From Aliihoeflea sp052435735 (GTDB taxonomy: Bacteria > Pseudomonadota > Alphaproteobacteria > Rhizobiales > Rhizobiaceae), in the NCBI GenBank assembly GCA_052435735.1, contig JBQVNB010000007.1, positions 106,021 to 170,020 of the forward strand: a stretch of 64,000 nt of DNA, given 5' to 3'. The position numbers and the translations under genes were made by a program. The notes below the pieces were generated by a model, which saw nothing but the letters and a program-made list of their open reading frames with translations, was not told the DNA's origin and made no database searches. Of this stretch, positions 50,270-59,829 are shown piece by piece (position 1 is the first letter of the stretch; the number at the start of each line of letters is the position of its first letter).

Positions 50270-52115
50270 ATCCCGCCTCGATCCGTTTCCGGCCGAAGAG
50301 CCGGTGGAGCCGCCGAAGACGCTGTTCGCCTTCTGCCTCCATTACACGAAGGACGCCTGGCCCTACCTGATCCCCGCGGCGATCCTGATCGCGGCGATCG
50401 CGATCACCGAGGTATGGATGTTCTCCTTCCTCGGCAACATCGTCGACTGGCTGACGGCGCAGGATCGCGAGACGTTTCTCGCCGATAATGGCTGGCAGCT
50501 TGCCGGCATGGCGCTGCTCGTCCTCGTCGGCCTGCCCGGCATGGTGTTCCTGCACTCGCTGCTCCAGCAGCAGACGCTGTTCGGCAACTACCCGATGCGC
50601 ATCCGCTGGCAGGTCCATCGCTACCTGCTCAAGCAGTCGATGACCTTCTACCAGGACGAGTTCGCCGGCCGTATCGCCACCAAGCTGATGCAGACGGCGC
50701 TCGCCGTGCGCGAGACGGTGATCAAGACGTTCGACGTCATGAACTATGTCGTCGTCTATTTCCTCGGCATGATCTTCATCGTCGGGTCGGCCGACTGGCG
50801 GCTGGCCGTGCCGCTCGCCGGCTGGATGGTCGCCTATGTCTGCCTGATGGTCTATTTCGTGCCGCGTCTCGGCCGCGTCTCGGAGGAGCAGGCCGATGCG
50901 CGTTCGGTGATGACGGGACGCGTCGTCGACAGTTACACCAACATCCAGACCGTGAAGCTCTTCAGCCACGCCCAGCGCGAGGCGACCTTCGCGCGTGAGG
51001 GGATGCGGTCGTTCCTCGACACGGTCTACCGCCAGATGCGTCTGGTGACGGGGCTTTACGGCCTGCTTTACGTGCTCAACTCGCTTTGCCTGTTCTCCGT
51101 CGCAGCGCTCGGCATCCATCTGTGGCAACTCGATGCCGTCACGGTCGGTGCCATCGCGGTGGCGCTCGGCCTCGTGCTGCGGCTGTGGGGCATGTCGCAG
51201 TGGATCATGTGGGAGCTTTCGGCGCTGTTCGAGAATGTCGGCACCGTGCAGGACGGCATCGCCTCGATCTCGATGCCGCGCGTGGTCGACGACAAGCCGG
51301 ATGCGAAGGCACTCACCGTGCCGCGGGGCGAGATCGTGTTCGACGACGTGCGCTTCCACTATGGCAAGCAGAGGGGCGTGCTCGAAAAGCTCGACCTCAC
51401 CATCCGGCCGGGCGAAAAGGTCGGCGTCGTCGGGCGTTCGGGCGCGGGCAAGTCGACGCTCGTCAACCTGCTGCTGCGCTTCTACGACATCGAGGGCGGG
51501 CGTCTGATGATCGACGGGCAGAACATCGCCGACGTGAAGCAGGAGAGCCTGCGCGCGCATATCGGCGTCGTCACGCAGGATACATCGCTGCTGCACCGCT
51601 CCGTGCGCGACAACATCCTCTATGGCCGTCCCGACGCGACCGAGGAGATGATGGTCGAGGCGGCGCGGCGGGCCGAGGCGCTGGACTTCATCGCGGGGCT
51701 CTCCGACCCGGAAGGGCGCAAGGGCTTCGACGCCCATGTCGGCGAGCGCGGCGTCAAGCTCTCCGGCGGCCAGCGCCAGCGGATCGCGATCGCCCGCGTC
51801 ATGCTGAAGGACGCGCCGATCCTGATCCTCGACGAGGCGACCTCGGCTCTGGATTCGGAGGTGGAAGCGGCGATCCAGGAGAACCTCTACCGCCTGATGG
51901 AAGGCAAGACCGTGATCGCCATCGCGCACCGCCTGTCGACCATCGCGGCGATGGACCGGCTGATCGTCATGGACAAGGGCCATGTCGTCGAGGATGGGAC
52001 GCACGAGGAATTGATCGCAACCGGCGGCCTTTATGCCCATCTGTGGAACCGGCAGTCGGGCGGATTCCTTCTGCCAGACGAGGCGGAAAACGAGAAGGAC
52101 ATCGCAGCCGAATGA
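50253..52115 (+). CDS. ABC exporter, fused permease and ATPase (first of tandem pair)
   Basis: This 620-residue protein has an ABC type 1 membrane domain (six helices, about residues 30-330) and a nucleotide-binding domain with Walker A GRSGAGKST, signature LSGGQRQRIAIAR, Walker B ILILDEATSALD and His loop IAHRLSTI. It most resembles lipid or multidrug exporters. Its partner gene begins in an ATGA overlap. An ATG at 50253 is preferred to an upstream in-frame ATG. The substrate is unknown. Confidence 0.92.
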   Translation: MFRWFESRLDPFPAEEPVEPPKTLFAFCLHYTKDAWPYLIPAAILIAAIAITEVWMFSFLGNIVDWLTAQDRETFLADNGWQLAGMALLVLVGLPGMVFLHSLLQQQTLFGNYPMRIRWQVHRYLLKQSMTFYQDEFAGRIATKLMQTALAVRETVIKTFDVMNYVVVYFLGMIFIVGSADWRLAVPLAGWMVAYVCLMVYFVPRLGRVSEEQADARSVMTGRVVDSYTNIQTVKLFSHAQREATFAREGMRSFLDTVYRQMRLVTGLYGLLYVLNSLCLFSVAALGIHLWQLDAVTVGAIAVALGLVLRLWGMSQWIMWELSALFENVGTVQDGIASISMPRVVDDKPDAKALTVPRGEIVFDDVRFHYGKQRGVLEKLDLTIRPGEKVGVVGRSGAGKSTLVNLLLRFYDIEGGRLMIDGQNIADVKQESLRAHIGVVTQDTSLLHRSVRDNILYGRPDATEEMMVEAARRAEALDFIAGLSDPEGRKGFDAHVGERGVKLSGGQRQRIAIARVMLKDAPILILDEATSALDSEVEAAIQENLYRLMEGKTVIAIAHRLSTIAAMDRLIVMDKGHVVEDGTHEELIATGGLYAHLWNRQSGGFLLPDEAENEKDIAAE

Positions 52116-54007
52116 GCGAAGCGCCGGTGAAGACGGACGATCACGCGCCGCGCCTGTCCGAACGGGCGTGGCGGAGCGTGGAGAACGTCATCGATCCGTT
52201 CGCCGATACGGATCGCGCCGTGCTGCCGAAGACGGCGTTCGGCTTCATCGGATTCTTCGCTCGGCAGGCGCCTGGCCCGTTCGTTCTGCTGCTCATCGCC
52301 GGCGGGCTGACGGGAGCGGTGGATGCGGGGCTTTACTGGGCGCTCGGCAGGATCATCGACGTTCTGGAAACGACGACGCCGACGGCTCTGATCGCCGATT
52401 ATGGCTGGGCGATCCTCGGCTATCTCGTCCTGATCCTTCTCGTGCGCGCCGTCGCGATGATCTTCCAGACCGTGGTGGAAGAGCAGACCATCGCGCCGAA
52501 TTTCTACCAGCGCGTGCGCTGGCAGGCGTTCCGGCGGGTGATCGAGCAGCCTTACACCTTCTTCCAGAACGATTTCGCCGGCCGGATCGCGACCAAGATC
52601 ACGCAAGGCGCGGAGGCGACGGGTGATTTCATCATCTCGTCGTTGCAGACCGTCTGGGGCTTCGTCACCTTTCTCGTTCTTGCGGCGACGATCATGTTCT
52701 CGGTCGATCCGTGGATGCTGGCGGTGCTTGCCGTCTGGCTCGCCGCCTACGGCATCGCCGGGTGGAAGCTCCTGCCGCCGCTGCGCGCTGCCGGGCGGCG
52801 CACGGCGGACGAGCGCTCCATCGTCAACGGACGCCTCGTCGACGCCTTCACCAACATCCTCGCCGTCAAGCTGTTCGATTCGGGCGGGCGCGAGCATTCC
52901 TTCGTGCGCGACGGCATGCACAGCTACCTGATGGCGGTGAAGAGACTGACGCGCTCCATCACCCGCGTGCGCGCCGCCGTCGCCATCATCAACGGCTTCA
53001 TGATGGCGGCGATCTTCCTGCTCGCGCTGCAAAGCTGGATGGCGGGCGCGGCCACGACGGGTGCCATCGCGGCGGCCATGGGCCTCGCCTACCGCCTCAA
53101 CCAGATGTCCGGCTACATGATGTTCAACATCAACGGCCTCATCCGCAACTACGCGACCGTGCAGGACGCGACCGGCACGATCTCGGTCGAGCCGACGCTG
53201 ACGGATGCGCCCGATGCCGTCGTCGCGCCGCGCGCGAAGGGCGATATCCGTTTCGAGGAAGTCTCCTTCCACTACGGCAAGGATGGCGGAATCATCGACG
53301 ATCTCAACCTCCACATCCGGCCGGGCGAGAAGATCGCGCTGGTCGGCCCGTCGGGCGCCGGCAAGACGACTATCGTGAACCTGATCCTGCGCCTTTTCGA
53401 CGTGGAGGACGGGCGCATACTGATCGACGGGCGCGATATCCGCTCCCTGACGCAAGGGTCGCTGCGCGCCCAGTTCGGGGTCGTTGCGCAGGACCCGATG
53501 CTGATGCATCGCTCGATCCACGACAACATCGCCTATGCGCGCCCCGATGCGAGCGAGGCGGAGGTGATCGAGGCGGCGCGGGGCGCGGCGGCGCATGAGT
53601 TCATCGCCGGCGTTTCGGACCCCAAGGGCCGCGGCGGCTATGACGCGCATGTCGGCGAGCGCGGCGTCAAGCTTTCGGGCGGTCAGCGCCAGCGTATCGC
53701 GATCGCGCGGATGATGCTGAAGGACGCGCCAATCCTGCTGCTCGACGAGGCGACCTCGGCGCTCGATTCGGAGGTCGAGGCTGCGATCCAGGAAAACCTC
53801 TACCGGCTGATGGAGGGCAAGACCGTCATTGCCGTCGCGCACCGGCTCTCCACCATCGCCGCGCTCGACCGGCTGATCGTCATCGACGAGGGCCGGATCG
53901 TGGAGGAGGGCACGCATGACGACCTGATCGCGCGCGACGGGCTCTATGCGCAATTGTGGAAGCGCCAGTCCGGCGGCTTCCTCGCGCAGAGCCTGGCGGC
54001 GGAGTAG
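52112..54007 (+). CDS. ABC exporter, fused permease and ATPase (second of tandem pair)
   Basis: This 631-residue paralogue has the same layout: membrane domain about residues 50-350 and ATPase with GPSGAGKTT, LSGGQRQRIAIARMMLKDAPILLLDEATSALD and VAHRLSTI. Stretches near the ATPase (DAHVGERGVKLSGGQRQR; ALDSEVEAAIQENLYRLMEGKTVIA) are almost identical to the first protein, so the pair arose by duplication. ATGA overlap with the first gene suggests a heterodimer made in equal amounts. The substrate is unknown. Confidence 0.92.
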   Translation: MSEAPVKTDDHAPRLSERAWRSVENVIDPFADTDRAVLPKTAFGFIGFFARQAPGPFVLLLIAGGLTGAVDAGLYWALGRIIDVLETTTPTALIADYGWAILGYLVLILLVRAVAMIFQTVVEEQTIAPNFYQRVRWQAFRRVIEQPYTFFQNDFAGRIATKITQGAEATGDFIISSLQTVWGFVTFLVLAATIMFSVDPWMLAVLAVWLAAYGIAGWKLLPPLRAAGRRTADERSIVNGRLVDAFTNILAVKLFDSGGREHSFVRDGMHSYLMAVKRLTRSITRVRAAVAIINGFMMAAIFLLALQSWMAGAATTGAIAAAMGLAYRLNQMSGYMMFNINGLIRNYATVQDATGTISVEPTLTDAPDAVVAPRAKGDIRFEEVSFHYGKDGGIIDDLNLHIRPGEKIALVGPSGAGKTTIVNLILRLFDVEDGRILIDGRDIRSLTQGSLRAQFGVVAQDPMLMHRSIHDNIAYARPDASEAEVIEAARGAAAHEFIAGVSDPKGRGGYDAHVGERGVKLSGGQRQRIAIARMMLKDAPILLLDEATSALDSEVEAAIQENLYRLMEGKTVIAVAHRLSTIAALDRLIVIDEGRIVEEGTHDDLIARDGLYAQLWKRQSGGFLAQSLAAE

Positions 54008-54011
54008 GGCG

Positions 54012-54320
54012 ATGGCGCTCCGGCTTCCCGGGCAGGGCGGCGTCCGGCTCCAGACGGGGCTCGACACGCTTGACTACGAGCTTGCCGGCGAAATGGCGTC
54101 TTCGCTGGGGCGCGCAGGCGATCGGGTCGCCAGAGCCATGGCGGCGCTCAACGCGCATGAAGCACGCGACGCCGAGCGCGTGCCTCTCGTGAAGGCCGCC
54201 GCCGTCGCCGTTCATGCCTATTTCATCCAGCGCGAACTGATCGGCCTTCGCCGTCACCACGACGCGATCCGCGATTACGGAATTTCCGGAGAGGTGTTGG
54301 CGCGGCTGGGCGCGAGTTGA
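54012..54320 (+). CDS. DUF6665 family small protein
   Basis: This 102-residue protein is helical: LDTLDYELAGEMASSLGRAGDRVARAMAALNAH and VHAYFIQRELIGLRRHHDAIRDYGISGEVLARLG. That matches my memory of DUF6665, a Rhizobiales family of unknown function, in which the last part (RDYGxPxEVxxRxG) is typical. It starts 4 bp after the ABC gene stop, so it belongs to that operon. No signal or membrane helix. Confidence 0.72.
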   Translation: MALRLPGQGGVRLQTGLDTLDYELAGEMASSLGRAGDRVARAMAALNAHEARDAERVPLVKAAAVAVHAYFIQRELIGLRRHHDAIRDYGISGEVLARLGAS

Positions 54321-54536
54321 ACCTCGAAAAGGGCTCTTTCGACTATCAACAGCCCCCGCGACAAACTGCCATCACGCCCTTGTAACGGCTGGACAAGACG
54401 CCAAGGCGGGCATAGAAACCTTCGCCAAATGACTGGGGGACGCCCCCGGCATCGCTTGCCGTTGCGCAGCGTGTCCGGGACGGGTGAAGATCACGGTTTC
54501 CTGCGGTCGAAGTGAGGCAATAAGGATCATAGTCCC

Positions 54537-55100
54537 GTGAGCGTGAACGATACGACCGAGCCGACCCGCCGCGACTTTCTTTACATCGCCACTGGCATGG
54601 CCGGCGTCGTGGCCGTCGGCGGCGCCGTGTGGCCGTTCATCGACCAGATGCGTCCCGACGCCTCGACGCTGGCTCTCGCGACCGTCGACGTCGACGTGTC
54701 GGCGATCGAGCCTGGCATGTCGGTGACGGCGAAGTGGCGCGGCAAGCCGATCTTCATCCGCAACCGGACCGAAGAGGAAGTCGCCGAGGCGCAGGCCGTC
54801 GAGCTTTCCGAACTGAAGGACCCGGTCGCCCGCAACGACAATCTTAGCGATGCGGAGCCGGCGACGGATCTGGCGCGCTCGGCAGGGGAAGGCATGGAGA
54901 ACTGGATCGTCATGGTCGGTTCGTGCACCCATCTGGGCTGCGTGCCGCTCGGCCAGTCGGGCGACTTCGGCGGCTGGTTCTGCCCCTGCCACGGTTCGCA
55001 CTACGACACCGCCGGCCGCATCCGTACCGGCCCGGCGCCGACGAACCTGCCCGTGCCGGTGTTCGAATTCATTTCCGAGACGGTCATCAGAATCGGCTAA
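54537..55100 (+). CDS. petA: ubiquinol-cytochrome c reductase, Rieske iron-sulfur subunit
   Basis: This 187-residue protein has a Tat-type N-terminus (RRDFLYIAT) with an anchor helix (about 16-36). The Rieske cluster ligands are CTHLGC (C130, H132, C135) and CPCHGSH (C149, H152). It passes electrons from quinol to cytochrome c1 at the periplasmic face of the bc1 complex. The start is GTG 54537, 10 nt after AAGGA. It is the first of petABC. Confidence 0.96.
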   Translation: MSVNDTTEPTRRDFLYIATGMAGVVAVGGAVWPFIDQMRPDASTLALATVDVDVSAIEPGMSVTAKWRGKPIFIRNRTEEEVAEAQAVELSELKDPVARNDNLSDAEPATDLARSAGEGMENWIVMVGSCTHLGCVPLGQSGDFGGWFCPCHGSHYDTAGRIRTGPAPTNLPVPVFEFISETVIRIG

Positions 55101-55121
55101 GTCAAGAGAGAGCTTACAATA

Positions 55122-56426
55122 ATGAGCGGTGGACACTCTACCTACACGCCGACGACCGGCATCGGACGCTGGATCGATTCACGCCTGCCGCTGCCGCGGC
55201 TGGTGCATGACTCGTTCGTTTCCTATCCCGTTCCGCGCAATCTGAACTACGCCTACACGTTCGGCGGCATTCTCTCGATCATGCTCGTCGTGCAGATCGT
55301 GACCGGCATCGTGCTCGCCATGCACTATTCGGCGCATGTCGACATGGCGTTCGATTCGGTCGAAAAGATCATGCGCGACGTCAATTCCGGCTGGCTGATC
55401 CGCTATCTCCACGCCAATGGCGCGTCGATGTTCTTCATCGCCGTCTACCTCCACATCGCCCGCGGCATGTATTACGGCTCCTACAAGGCGCCGCGCGAGC
55501 TTCTGTGGATTCTCGGCGTGATCATCTACCTTCTGATGATGGCGACCGCCTTCATGGGCTATGTCTTGCCCTGGGGCCAGATGTCCTTCTGGGGCGCGAC
55601 CGTCATCACCGGCTTCTTCACCGCCATTCCGCTCGTCGGCGAGTGGATTCAGCAGCTTCTGCTCGGCGGCTTCGCGGTCGACAATCCGACGCTGAACCGC
55701 TTCTTCTCGCTGCACTATCTGCTGCCATTCATGATCGCCGGCGTCGTGGTTCTCCACGTCTGGGCGCTTCACGTCACCGGCCAGACGAACCCGACCGGCA
55801 TCGAGGTCAAGCAGAAGACCGACACGCTGCCCTTCACGCCCTATGCGACCGTCAAGGACGCGTTCGGCATGGTGCTGTTCTTCATCCTGTTCGCCTATTT
55901 CGTCTTCTACATCCCGAACTATCTGGGACATGCGGACAACTACATCATGGCGGATTCCCTGAAGACGCCGTCGCACATCGTGCCGGAATGGTACTTCCTG
56001 CCGTTCTACGCGATCCTGCGCGCCATCACCTTCAACATCGGCCCGATCGATTCCAAGCTCGGCGGCGTGCTCGCCATGTTCGGCGCCATCGCGGTTCTGT
56101 TCTTCGTGCCCTGGCTCGACACGTCGAAGGTGCGCTCGGCCGTCTATCGTCCCTGGTACAAGCTGTTCTTCTGGCTGTTCGTGGTCAATTCGATCTTCCT
56201 CGGCTGGCTGGGCTCGCGCCCGGCGGAAGGCGCCTATGTGATCATGTCGCAGATCGGCACGCTCTACTATTTCGGCTTCTTCCTCGTGATCATGCCGCTG
56301 CTCGGCCTGATCGAGACGCCGAAGCGCCTGCCGAATTCGATCACCGAAGCGGTGCTTGCCAAGAACAAGGGGGCGGCATCCGTCCAGCCCGCCGGCGCCA
56401 ATGCGTCGCCGGAAACCAAAGGCTGA
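55122..56426 (+). CDS. petB: ubiquinol-cytochrome c reductase, cytochrome b subunit
   Basis: This 434-residue inner-membrane protein has eight or nine helices and binds two haems b. Family landmarks are PVPRNLNYAYTFGGIL, HANGASMFFIAVYLHIARGMYYGSY (haem His), GYVLPWGQMSFWGATVI, LHYLLPFMIAGVVVLHVWALH (second haem His) and the Qo-site PEWYFLPFYAILRA. The full-length C-terminus (about 70 residues beyond PEWY region helices) is present. ATG lies 21 bp after petA. Confidence 0.97.
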   Translation: MSGGHSTYTPTTGIGRWIDSRLPLPRLVHDSFVSYPVPRNLNYAYTFGGILSIMLVVQIVTGIVLAMHYSAHVDMAFDSVEKIMRDVNSGWLIRYLHANGASMFFIAVYLHIARGMYYGSYKAPRELLWILGVIIYLLMMATAFMGYVLPWGQMSFWGATVITGFFTAIPLVGEWIQQLLLGGFAVDNPTLNRFFSLHYLLPFMIAGVVVLHVWALHVTGQTNPTGIEVKQKTDTLPFTPYATVKDAFGMVLFFILFAYFVFYIPNYLGHADNYIMADSLKTPSHIVPEWYFLPFYAILRAITFNIGPIDSKLGGVLAMFGAIAVLFFVPWLDTSKVRSAVYRPWYKLFFWLFVVNSIFLGWLGSRPAEGAYVIMSQIGTLYYFGFFLVIMPLLGLIETPKRLPNSITEAVLAKNKGAASVQPAGANASPETKG

Positions 56427-56459
56427 ACCGGCGCGCCGGCTCGAAAGGACTGACACGAC

Positions 56460-57287
56460 ATGAAGACTGTTCTCAAGGGGATCGCCGCGCTCGGTTTCGT
56501 CGTTGGTGCGACGATGGCGGCAAGCGCGGCGGAGTATCCGCTGATCAAGCCGGTAGAGCAGAACTGGAGCTTCGCAGGCCCGTTCGGCACCTATGACCGC
56601 GGCGAGCTGCAGCGCGGCCTCAAGGTCTATCGCGAAGGCTGCGCGGCCTGTCACGGGCTCGAGCGCGTGGCCTTCCGCACGCTGGAAGACCTCGGCTATT
56701 CGGAGGCGCAGGTCCGCGCACTGGCCGGCGAATACGAAATCCAGGACGGCCCGGACGCCGACGGCGAAATGTTCATGCGCACGGCGATCCCGTCCGACTA
56801 TTTCCCGTCGCCATTCGCCAATCCGGAAGCCGCCGCCGCTTCCAACAACGGCGCGGCTCCGCCCGACCTGTCGCTGATCGCCAAGGCGCGCGCCGTGGAG
56901 CGCGGCTTTCCGCTCTTCGTCGTCGACATTTTCACGCAGTATGCCGAAAGCGGTCCGGACTACATCTACAACCTGCTGACCGGCTACGAGGATGCGCCCG
57001 AGGGCTACGAGCAGCAGCCTGGAACGTATTACAACCCGCATTTCCTCGCCGGCACCTCGCTTTCCATGGCGCCGCCGCTGCAGGAAGGCCTCATCTCCTA
57101 CGATGACGGCGCGCCCGAAACGGTCGAGCAATATGCGCATGACGTGACCGCGTTCCTGATGTGGGCCGCCGAGCCGCATATGGAGGACCGCAAGAGCATG
57201 GGCTTCGTGGTCATGCTGTTCCTCATCGGCTTTGCGGTTCTGGTGTACCTCACCAAGCGCAAGATCTGGGCGAACGTCGCGCACTGA
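56460..57287 (+). CDS. petC: ubiquinol-cytochrome c reductase, cytochrome c1 subunit
   Basis: This 275-residue protein has a signal peptide (1-24), haem c motif CAACH (C61, C64, H65) with GLERVAFRTLEDLG, DLSLIAKAR, and MAPPLQEGLISYDDG holding the axial Met region. A C-terminal helix (about 246-266) anchors it to the membrane. It receives electrons from the Rieske subunit. It ends with a strong terminator, closing the petABC operon. Confidence 0.96.
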   Translation: MKTVLKGIAALGFVVGATMAASAAEYPLIKPVEQNWSFAGPFGTYDRGELQRGLKVYREGCAACHGLERVAFRTLEDLGYSEAQVRALAGEYEIQDGPDADGEMFMRTAIPSDYFPSPFANPEAAAASNNGAAPPDLSLIAKARAVERGFPLFVVDIFTQYAESGPDYIYNLLTGYEDAPEGYEQQPGTYYNPHFLAGTSLSMAPPLQEGLISYDDGAPETVEQYAHDVTAFLMWAAEPHMEDRKSMGFVVMLFLIGFAVLVYLTKRKIWANVAH

Positions 57288-57306
57288 CGTTTCCGCCGCG
57301 ATTTGC

Positions 57307-57332
57307 AAAGGGCGCCTCCGGGCGCCCTTTTT
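57307..57332 (+). terminator. intrinsic terminator after petC
   Basis: AAAGGGCGCC, loop TCCG and GGCGCCCTTT form a perfect 10-bp stem followed by TT. It starts 20 bp after the petC stop. Confidence 0.9.
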
Positions 57333-57403
57333 CATGGCCGCGCGCCGCTTTCCTTCGCCGCCGCCATCTTCTACCAATAGCGCTCATCCACTCCGAGGCA
57401 GCC

Positions 57404-57949
57404 ATGCACAACACCCTCCACGACACGCTCGTCTCGGCGATCCGCAACATTCCGGACTATCCCAAGCCCGGCATCATGTTTCGCGACATCACCACGCTGC
57501 TCGGCAATGCGCGCGCGTTCCGCCGGGCGATCGACGAGCTGGTGCACCCTTATGCCGGCTCCAAGATCGACAAGATCGCCGGCATCGAGGCGCGAGGGTT
57601 CATCCTCGGCGGCGCGATGGCGCATCAATTGTCGGCCGGGTTCATCCCGATCCGCAAGAAGGGCAAGCTGCCGCACGAGACGGTGCGCGTCGCCTACAGC
57701 CTCGAATACGGGCTCGACGAGATGGAAATGCACAAGGATGCCGTCGTGCCGGGCGAGAAGGTGATCCTCGTCGACGATCTGATCGCGACGGGCGGAACGG
57801 CGGAGGGCGCGGTGAAGCTCCTGCGCCAGATGGGCGCCGAGATCGTCGCCGCCTGCTTCGTCATCGACCTGCCGGAACTCGGCGGGCGCGCGAAGCTGGA
57901 GGCGCTCGACGTGCCGGTACGCACTCTGGTCGCGTTCGAGGGGCACTGA
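57404..57949 (+). CDS. apt: adenine phosphoribosyltransferase
   Basis: This 181-residue enzyme salvages adenine to AMP using PRPP. The PRPP-binding motif is VILVDDLIATGGTA. IRNIPDYPKPGIMFRDITTLL at the start and GIEARGFILGGAMA are family landmarks. The ATG follows GAGGCA by 5 nt. Upstream is the pet terminator, so it is separately transcribed. Confidence 0.96.
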   Translation: MHNTLHDTLVSAIRNIPDYPKPGIMFRDITTLLGNARAFRRAIDELVHPYAGSKIDKIAGIEARGFILGGAMAHQLSAGFIPIRKKGKLPHETVRVAYSLEYGLDEMEMHKDAVVPGEKVILVDDLIATGGTAEGAVKLLRQMGAEIVAACFVIDLPELGGRAKLEALDVPVRTLVAFEGH

Positions 57950-58015
57950 GGCTGGTCCAACCTCTTCGGCCGGCCCGCCTCTTTCCCAACCGGGCTGCGG
58001 TGCTAGGATCGGGCC

Positions 58016-58651
58016 ATGTACACACCGCCCGCCTTCCGTGAGGACGACCCCGCCGCACTCGCCGCCATCATGCGTGAGGCAGGGCTGTCGACGCTCGTCA
58101 CATCGACCGGGGAAGGCCTCGTCGCCACGCCGCTGCCGTTTATTCTCGACGAGAACGAGGGAGAGTTCGGCACGCTTTACGGCCACGTCGCCAAGGCGAA
58201 CCGCCAGTGGCAGCTTGCGCCCATAGGCGAGGCGCTGGCCATCTTCCCCGGCCCGGACGCCTACATCACTCCGTCTTGGTATGCCTCCAAACGCGAACAC
58301 GGCAAGGTCGTGCCGACCTGGAACTACATCGCCGTCCACGCGCATGGTCCGGTCGAGTTCTTCGAGGACGCGGAGCGGTTGCGCGACATCGTCACCCGGC
58401 TGACCCTTCGCCACGAAGCCGCCCGCGCCGATCCCTGGGCCGTCACGGACGCGCCGGAGCGCTTCATCGACGCGCAACTTCGCGGCATCGTTGGCCTCCG
58501 CCTGCCCATCACGCGCCTCTTCGGCAAGCGCAAGATGAGCCAGAACCGGCCCGAAGCGGATCGGGTCGGGGTGGCGGAGGGGCTTGGGGCGAGTGATCGC
58601 GAGGTGGATCGGGCGGTTGGGGCGATGGTGGCGGGGAACACCTCGTCTTGA
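58016..58651 (+). CDS. PaiB-like FMN-binding negative regulator
   Basis: This 211-residue protein matches PaiB: MYTPPAFREDDPAALAAIMREAGLSTLVTS, ITPSWYASKREHGKVVPTWNYIAVHAHG and FMN-binding split-barrel strands. PaiB proteins were named as negative regulators of sporulation and degradative-enzyme genes in Bacillus. The role in Alphaproteobacteria is unclear, and DNA binding is not evident from sequence. A methyltransferase gene follows, 13 bp downstream. Confidence 0.88.
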   Translation: MYTPPAFREDDPAALAAIMREAGLSTLVTSTGEGLVATPLPFILDENEGEFGTLYGHVAKANRQWQLAPIGEALAIFPGPDAYITPSWYASKREHGKVVPTWNYIAVHAHGPVEFFEDAERLRDIVTRLTLRHEAARADPWAVTDAPERFIDAQLRGIVGLRLPITRLFGKRKMSQNRPEADRVGVAEGLGASDREVDRAVGAMVAGNTSS

Positions 58652-58664
58652 TGGGCATCGAGGC

Positions 58665-59468
58665 ATGAACGGGCCAAACATTCCGGCCACGCGGCGTTTC
58701 GGGGCGCAAGTCGACTTCGGCCGGACGGCCCGCGAATATCAGCAGCACAGGCAAGGTTTTCCGCCCGCGTTCTTCGAGGCCGTCGACGCATGTGGTTTTG
58801 CAAGGCCGGGGCAGCGCGTCCTCGATCTGGGCTCGGGAACGGGGACGGTTGCTCGAGGTCTGGCGTTGCTTGGCCTGCAAGCCGCCGCGATTGACCCGGC
58901 CGGGGCGCTGATCGAGGCTGCGCGGCAACTGGACCGTCAGGCGGGCGTTGGGATCGATTACCATGTCGGTAAGGCAGAAGCGCTGCCTTTCGCGAATGAG
59001 AGCTTCGATCTGGTCACCGCCGGCCAGTGCTGGCACTGGTTCGATCGCCCTGCGGCCGCACAGGAGGCGCGTCGCGTCCTTCGCCCCGGTGGCCGGCTTC
59101 TCATCGCGCATTTCGACTGGCTGCCGCTTCCCGGCAACGTGGTCGAGGCGACGGAGCGGCTCATTCTGCAGGCCAATCCGAACTGGACCATGGGCGGTGG
59201 AACCGGCATCTATCCGCTATGGCTTGGCGATCTGGCCAATGCCGGTTTCGGGTCAATCGAGACGTTCTCGTTCGATCTTTCCGTCGCCTATTCGCACGAG
59301 GCGTGGCGCGGGCGCATCGCCGCGAGCGCAGGCGTCAAGGCAAGTCTCACCGACGTCGAAGTCGAGCGCTTCGATCGGGATTTGGCAGAAGTGCTCAGCA
59401 GCAAATTCCCCGGCGATCCGCTCGACGTTCCGCATCGGGTCTGGGTTGCTACCGGGATACGCCTTTAG
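58665..59468 (+). CDS. class I SAM-dependent methyltransferase
   Basis: This 267-residue protein has methyltransferase motif I VLDLGSGTGTVARGL, motif II AAIDPAGALIEAARQL and LPFANESFDLVTAGQCWHWFD, with an ARRVLRPGGRLLIAHFD strand-helix. This is the Methyltransf_11/25 type. The substrate is unknown. ATG 58665 lies 13 bp after the PaiB stop and after a CGAGG; an upstream in-frame start is less likely. Confidence 0.88.
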   Translation: MNGPNIPATRRFGAQVDFGRTAREYQQHRQGFPPAFFEAVDACGFARPGQRVLDLGSGTGTVARGLALLGLQAAAIDPAGALIEAARQLDRQAGVGIDYHVGKAEALPFANESFDLVTAGQCWHWFDRPAAAQEARRVLRPGGRLLIAHFDWLPLPGNVVEATERLILQANPNWTMGGGTGIYPLWLGDLANAGFGSIETFSFDLSVAYSHEAWRGRIAASAGVKASLTDVEVERFDRDLAEVLSSKFPGDPLDVPHRVWVATGIRL

Positions 59469-59532
59469 CGCAGATTGCGCGCGTTTCTCAATTGAGATAC
59501 GTTCGGATCAAGTTTGACAGGAGGCCACTCTC

Positions 59533-59829
59533 ATGGCGCAAACTTCGATGCTGCACATACGTGTGGACGACAAGTTAAAAGAAGATGCAGGTGCCAAACT
59601 CGCAAATGTCGGGCTGACGTTTTCGGATGCCGTCCGAATTCTTTTGACGCGAATTTCAAAAGAGGGTGGGCTTCCGGCGGGTCTGACGGTCGATCCCGAG
59701 GCCCACGACACCTGGTTTCGCGCCAAAGTTCAGGAGGCGTTGGACGACAAGCGCCCAACCATTCCGCATCGACAGGTCATCGAAGAAGCTCAGGCGTTGA
59801 TCGACAACAGGCGCCGTGCGCGTTCTTGA
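59533..59829 (+). CDS. RelB/DinJ-family antitoxin
   Basis: This 98-residue protein has the RelB/DinJ ribbon-helix-helix N-terminus: MLHIRVDDKLKEDAGAKLANVGLTFSDAVRILLTRISKEGGLP. The C-terminal part (PTIPHRQVIEEAQALIDNRR) is the toxin-binding tail. A GACAGGAGG Shine-Dalgarno lies before ATG. It overlaps the toxin gene by 14 bp. The gene is less GC-rich than its surroundings, as is usual for such modules. Confidence 0.92.
   Translation: MAQTSMLHIRVDDKLKEDAGAKLANVGLTFSDAVRILLTRISKEGGLPAGLTVDPEAHDTWFRAKVQEALDDKRPTIPHRQVIEEAQALIDNRRRARS

Noticed and set aside
54321..54536. Search for a pet operon promoter in the 216-bp gap.
   Set aside because: No -35/-10 pair with good spacing stood out; reporting one would be guesswork.
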